From contig JAGYVD010000003.1 in assembly GCA_021209875.1 (NCBI GenBank), positions 682,001 through 746,000 on the forward strand: a stretch of 64,000 nt of DNA, read 5' to 3'. Positions within the stretch are counted from its first letter, which is position 1; every line of letters starts with the position of its first letter. Position numbers and translations under genes: made by a program. Source of the stretch: Rosellinia necatrix (Eukaryota; Ascomycota; Sordariomycetes; Xylariales; Xylariaceae). Positions 59,217 through 64,000 of this stretch are shown here, in pieces. Below the pieces are notes generated by a model. The model saw only the letters and a list, made by a program, of their open reading frames with translations. It had not been told where the DNA came from and made no database searches.

Positions 59217-61560
59217 CTACCCGAGTGGGATAAGTTTCCACATATGAGGCTCCCTCTCCCATGCCCCCTCTTCTATCTCTCCCCAGTTGATACGGTGAGC
59301 GATGGTGTCTCGCCACCCTATTTGGAGCACCAGCAACATTGGATCCGAGAACTGGTTTCGCCGGCTCCCCAAGACTATGAATTCATGCTGGCCACGGCCG
59401 TAGTTGGGGTTCTCCACATAGTTCGACGCCATAATTCCCGTGGAGCCGACAGCGTTCCCGCGAGAATCTACAATTGTAAAACGACGCTGGTTATTGTTGT
59501 TAGGTGGCACTAGAGTGAAAAAGGCGCGAGTCGTCCAGAAGAAGATCAGTTGCGTTTCTGGAATCGTGCTGAGTTTCGTTGAGTGAAGGAGTGGATGTTC
59601 CGATGCGAGATCCTTGAGGGTGACGAGTTGGTTGTGGTTGTGTTTCCATTTAGGACGATTCTGCTGCCTTGTCAGTTCATACGTTAACGTTTTTGGCCTG
59701 ACACGCTCAATTCGCAGGGGTGCATGGTGATGTTCGTAGCAGAGAATCTCAGGGATTTCCCTAGTGATGAAAGTAAGCAAAGCAATAAAGAAAAAGAAAA
59801 GGGGGGAGGAGGGGATGGGTAAGGGGGGGGGGGGACTATCCTAGACGCCACACTCACCCTATATCTGCGTCCCAACGGTCGTCTCCTATGCAAACATGCG
59901 CTTCACCAATCCAGCCCATCCACGACCAACTGGGAAAAGGAACTCTGACTCGCATAGATGTCATCGGCAATGTCGAGTGCTCTTTTCTGCGCCGTAGGCA
60001 CGCAAAAGAACTCCAGAGCAAGCCTTGTTCGAAATGAGAACGAGGCAGTCCCCAAAGAAAACTATCGTCGGAGAGAGTTGATAGGCCCTGGAGGACGGAG
60101 AGGAATCCGTCGAATGCGTCGCCTTGGTAAGTGAAGGTCCTGCGGGTATAGTTTGCCACTAGATTTTGGTACGTCTTCCAGAATTGCACCTGATCATCGT
60201 CGGGCTCGTAGAAGTTTCGAAAGCGCCGTCGTAGACTGAGTTCAGAAGCCCCCTCGTGGAAGCGGTTGAATCGAAGTTGGCCATTCTCGAAGTGTGATTC
60301 TTCACAAAAAGTGGCCTCCCTGCAGATCCAGTAGACCTGCTCCTCCAGGAACACGAGCGCACGTCGTGACATCGCGCGCTCTTGCATCGTCCAGCCGCGG
60401 CTGTTCCAGGGCGTGCGTTCCAAATAGTGCTCGCTTGGGTTGGGAAGGGGGCGCAATGTTGTCATAAGAGACAGTCCGGAATTCACGTCGACTCCAGTGC
60501 CTTTCTTGGTAGGCGGAATAACGATCAGTTCCTGTTGCTTGACAGAGCGGCTTCCTGGGCGGAGACCGGGCAGGCCACCTTCAACACTCGATGCGGACGC
60601 AGCCACGATGCTGAGGAAGGCAAAGCCGTATATCTGGCTCATACCTTCTATCTGAATCTTCTTATCCATGTCATCATCCTGGACGATACAAAGCGCGTCG
60701 ATCCAGAGATGCTGGAATCCCAATATCTCGGTCAGAAGTATCGCGTCCGCGATGGTCTGGGGTAGTGTTTCATTGGCCAGAGCACCCGGCTTCGCCAATC
60801 CATCGTTGTTGCAACTCCGTAGCTCCAGCTTCTGGGGCCCTCCCCAGACGTAGCTGAGCGCAATGTACCGGTGCTCCGAAAGGCGGATGCCTTCCAAAGT
60901 GATCACACACATCTGCTTAACATCAACGAAGCGGACCCTTTCAAGCTTATTCTTCGAGTCTATGTCGGCTCGCTCGCACTTGATTCCGTGATCGGTCTTG
61001 CAGATATTCATCCAGCGTTGAACCCACCGAAGATCTAGCAGCAGGGGCCGGTAACGTCCACCAAAAATCATCATATCAATGTCAGGACGAGGATCTACAA
61101 AATTTGTATCCACTTGAACGGATGCCGCGCCGACGTTACACGCTTGGAAGGCATAGAACAAGCTTTTTTTTGGACCTCCGACGCCGTATGGGTCGGTTTC
61201 AATTTCGACCAGGATGGACAACCGGCGAATCCAGTAGTTTTTCTCATTTGGGTCTCGGTACACCCCAAAAAAAGACGTCTCCGCATGGCAGACGTCGTTT
61301 TCGCTCGGCCGGAGGATCCCCTGCCTGGATAGAACATTTTCAATGAGCTGGCATAGCCGGCATATCTTGCTCCTTTGAAGAATGTCGCCGAAGGAGCCAA
61401 GTAGGGTAGTTTTGTGGGCGTCGTCTCGCTTGTCCTTGAATGGGTGCCGACTCGTGTCAACTCGCCCTTTCATCAGGCCGGGCAGGTCTGAATTTAAGGG
61501 GTTTCTTAGGGCGTCGAAATTGATTTTACGACAAAATCTGCATAGCTGAACTGTATCCAT
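59217..61560 (-). CDS. HET-domain (heterokaryon incompatibility) protein, 2 exons
   Basis: This is the third HET gene of the window, 748 residues. Exon 1 is 61560-59858 and exon 2 59760-59217, separated by a GT-AG intron (GTGAGT donor, TCACTAG acceptor) in matching phase. The N-terminus has a zinc-like Cys pair (LCRFCRKINFD) and a second at ICRLC. The HET domain begins at about residue 232 with YIALSYVWGG, then TIADAILLTEILGFQHLWID with ALCIVQDDD, IYGFAFLSIVAAS and, later, TPWNSRGWTMQERAMSRRALVF. This domain order (N-terminal module, HET, C-terminal beta-rich tail) is the common large subgroup in Pezizomycotina, different from the two shorter HET proteins to the left. The start is the first ATG in frame; the frame is open 25 codons further upstream without ATG. 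The gene appears intact. Confidence 0.9.
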
Positions 61561-64000
61561 GTTATCCAATGACGCCTTGGACGAAGATTTCCAGGGAAAT
61601 TGGTGGATACAATAGAATAATAGACGTTCATGCACTTGGAGAGAGAGGGGGTGCTCTATCCAGCCACATGTCTGGCCATTGAGTGCAGTCTTGGAATGAA
61701 TGATGTAACGGTAAAAGTGATTGGCCTGGCCCGAGTCAGCTTTGGTGCCTAATGGGCTGTAACAACCTGTGTTGGAGCAAATGGTGTTGGCGATAATCTC
61801 GCTGGCGCAATGAATGAGCTAGGGCGCCGGAGGGAAAAGAGTTTCGGTACTATTGAGCGAACCCCCTAATACGAGTGGCGATGATTTATATATAATCAAA
61901 TAATCCGACCGTATCTGGCGATTTTTGTACAGATTTATCGTTATAGTTAGTATGACAAGGTCTTGAGCCGTGGGGGTGAAGGTCACTCCAATGGGCCTAT
62001 CATGTAGGACGCCATTTTCGGAACTTAGACCTCCAGTCCAAGAGGCTTCCATATCGCCTGTTCACCATTGTCTGCAAAATGTACATATCACTTCAGTATT
62101 ACTAATTCATACTTCCACATGGCCCCCTTGTTATAATAGTCACTGTTAGAATTAACATAAAGGGGTAGACCAAAGCCTCTCAATGACACCATCACGACAA
62201 CCGTGCCGCGAGTCGGGCGGCTGATGAGCAGGCCATGGCTCATTCGGCGTCCGGCGATGGAAGTTCGCCTTCATTGCGGGTGCCCAACGCTTCGAGGTTG
62301 CCGAGGATGATGTCTGCTCCCTCCTGGTTGTCGTGGAGGGCTTGCGCGGCCTTCGGGAACAAGATCTCTTCGTTGTGTCTGGATATTGTAACTTCTAATG
62401 ATGATTCTCTGATGGGTCGCACGATGGGTCATCGCCTCTGTGGACTGAGGAAGACATTATGTTGGTGATGGGGTGGGTAGAAGAGACGGACGGCTTCTGT
62501 AAGGTAACATACATGCAGCCCCATCTAGGTAGTGCACCTTGTGTGCCTGCATAATGGACTTACAACCTCGGCCGCGGCAGAACTACCCTAGTTATAGTAC
62601 ACAATAAGCGTGAATGCTTTCACGTACGACCACAGCCTCCAGAGAACTCGGGATCCCGTCCGCTCTCCCATAGATAAGCTGGAGAGCGCCAGATTAGTAG
62701 TTGGGTCGGTGACGACCAGCGAATCCCTGGTGTTGTACGTTTTCTTTTTTCCGTTCCCCACACGTGCACCCCTGCACTCGCCCCCCTTCGTTCATTCCCT
62801 CCATAGGATCGGGGTTCCTGGGTATGCACAGAACTCTGAACTTTTATTTTAGAAACCGTCAACTGCCCCCAGATCTAGCTGTAACCTACCTACCTACTCT
62901 AGGCTTGGTGCGTGAGTTCGTTGCTGTGGGTGCTGGAGGAAAAGAGGTGGGCCTTCATATCACGCTTACCTAGGCTTTTTTCTAGTGAACTATGACTGTC
63001 CTAGTCTGGTTGGATAAATATCCGGAAATAGAGAATAGGAAGCGGATGGGAAGATGCGAAAAATGTCAGGTATGTATACATAGGCCTCAGCGGTAGTTGT
63101 CTAAACGTATAGAGATGTTTGATATACTTCAATTCTATGGTGGATAATTAACTACACGGAACTGACGGGCAACTTCTGTTTCCGACTGAAGGAGGAAGCC
63201 ATGTCGAATAAAGGGGTAGGTAATAACAGCCTACCCGTTTTACCAATAAGGGTGCAACTTCCACCTCTGAATAGCAACGCAAAGTACTATTCAGTTTATA
63301 ATAAATACTTGGCATACTCTGAGTCTTTTGCAACATATTGGACGGCAGATCTCAACTGCAACAACACCATATTAGAATTGGATGCAGCCTCTACATCCAA
63401 TTCTTATACCCGCTAGATTAGTATTTTTACTCACCTAAACCGAAGATATCTACGCTATGCAAAGCCCTAAGCATGAACCAGTAAGTTTGTTTCGGCTTTA
63501 CATAGCATATAAGACATGTTTAAGGTACATACATGCATGTGGTCTGCTGGTATGTTGACCCGGCCTCGACTTCAGCTTTGGTATCACCACTCTCCAAGAG
63601 ATGACGTAATGTCTTGATTATATCAGAAATCATGTGATCCGCGGGCATCAAGCACTCCTGGAATGAGGGTGTATCCAGACAGCATGTGGTCCATTGAGCA
63701 CCCTATACACTATGGATGATCTAGCTGTGGTGTAGGTAGTGATGGCAGCTGAGTATGAGATACATCTGGTATAGACATTCCACAAACCACTAATAAGTAA
63801 GTTTCACATGTTTCGCTGACACCCCAAGTCCTTTGAATATCATATAAATGGCGGGCTAGTTACGGGCGCCCCATCTCATTTGGTGATAAACTAAGTCATC
63901 TACTATATGCAAGAAGCTGCCAAGTACAGGTAGCCATGTCACCAGCAAGACACTCAGCTTGACGGGGTCTCCCGGCGGGTCACAGTGAAGCGCATCTCCC
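61561..64000. other. right-hand gene-poor end
   Basis: No gene is firmly supported. On the - strand an ATG frame at 62052-61819 (77 codons), and a stop-terminated frame at about 62422-62240 with protein-like composition (ALHDNQEGADIILGNLEALG), might be exons or relics of one gene, but I could not link them. On + a 72-codon frame (63201-63416) is unrecognised. The last 1 kb is AT-rich. Confidence 0.35.

Noticed and set aside
59205..59240. CTACCCGAGTGGGATAAG resembling a tRNA-Ser A box
   Set aside because: It lies in the last codons of the third HET gene and has no B box downstream.

Overview
The window is nuclear DNA of a filamentous ascomycete (Pezizomycotina, most likely a sordariomycete). 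The evidence is genes broken by short introns (42-97 nt, mostly GTRNGY...CTRAC...YAG), several HET-domain (heterokaryon incompatibility) genes, a PHO80-type cyclin, GH64 and M28 hydrolases, and long gene-poor stretches with dispersed TAGG/CCTA tetramers and microsatellites. I recognise no tRNA, rRNA, CRISPR array, complete transposon or viral genome.

Layout. 1-3.7 kb is gene-poor. 3.7-5.3 kb holds a monocarboxylate-type MFS transporter on +. 8.2-9.8 kb holds a proteinase K-like secreted protease whose frame is broken in several places. 10.3-11.5 kb (-) holds a GH64 beta-1,3-glucanase. 12.9-13.6 kb holds the ER thiol oxidase ERV2, and 14.6-15.5 kb the catalytic proteasome subunit beta-1 (PRE3). 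A long gene-free, TC-rich stretch leads to a PHO80-like cyclin at 20.6-22.2 kb. 23.0-25.5 kb holds a flavin monooxygenase fused to a DUF6314-like domain. 26.8-29.3 kb holds an M28B (glutamate carboxypeptidase-like) peptidase. 31.0-32.1 kb holds a SAM methyltransferase. 32.9-33.8 kb (-) holds a protein with a deaminase-like HAE...CxxC signature.

From about 35.7 kb to 61.6 kb the content changes to an island of conflict- or recognition-type genes. It contains a very large unknown protein (about 1,650 residues, beta-rich repeats then long coiled coils, 8 exons), a convergent HET gene with an in-frame stop, a second intact HET gene, and a divergent pair of unknown helical proteins. Each of that pair has one hydrophobic segment between long coiled coils, an architecture like two-component alpha-helical pore formers. 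The island ends with a MYND zinc finger-RNase H fusion interrupted by one TAG, and a third, two-exon HET gene. Core genes (ERV2, PRE3, cyclin) lie to the left of it. The divergent pair, the giant protein and the HET genes are the best candidates for an undescribed system. The functional link between them is inferred from proximity and architecture only.

Several conserved genes carry small indels or single stop codons (transporter, protease, giant gene, one HET gene, MYND-RNase H). Some indels lie in homopolymers and may be sequence errors. The two stop codons fit CpA-to-TpA changes such as repeat-induced point mutation (RIP) makes.
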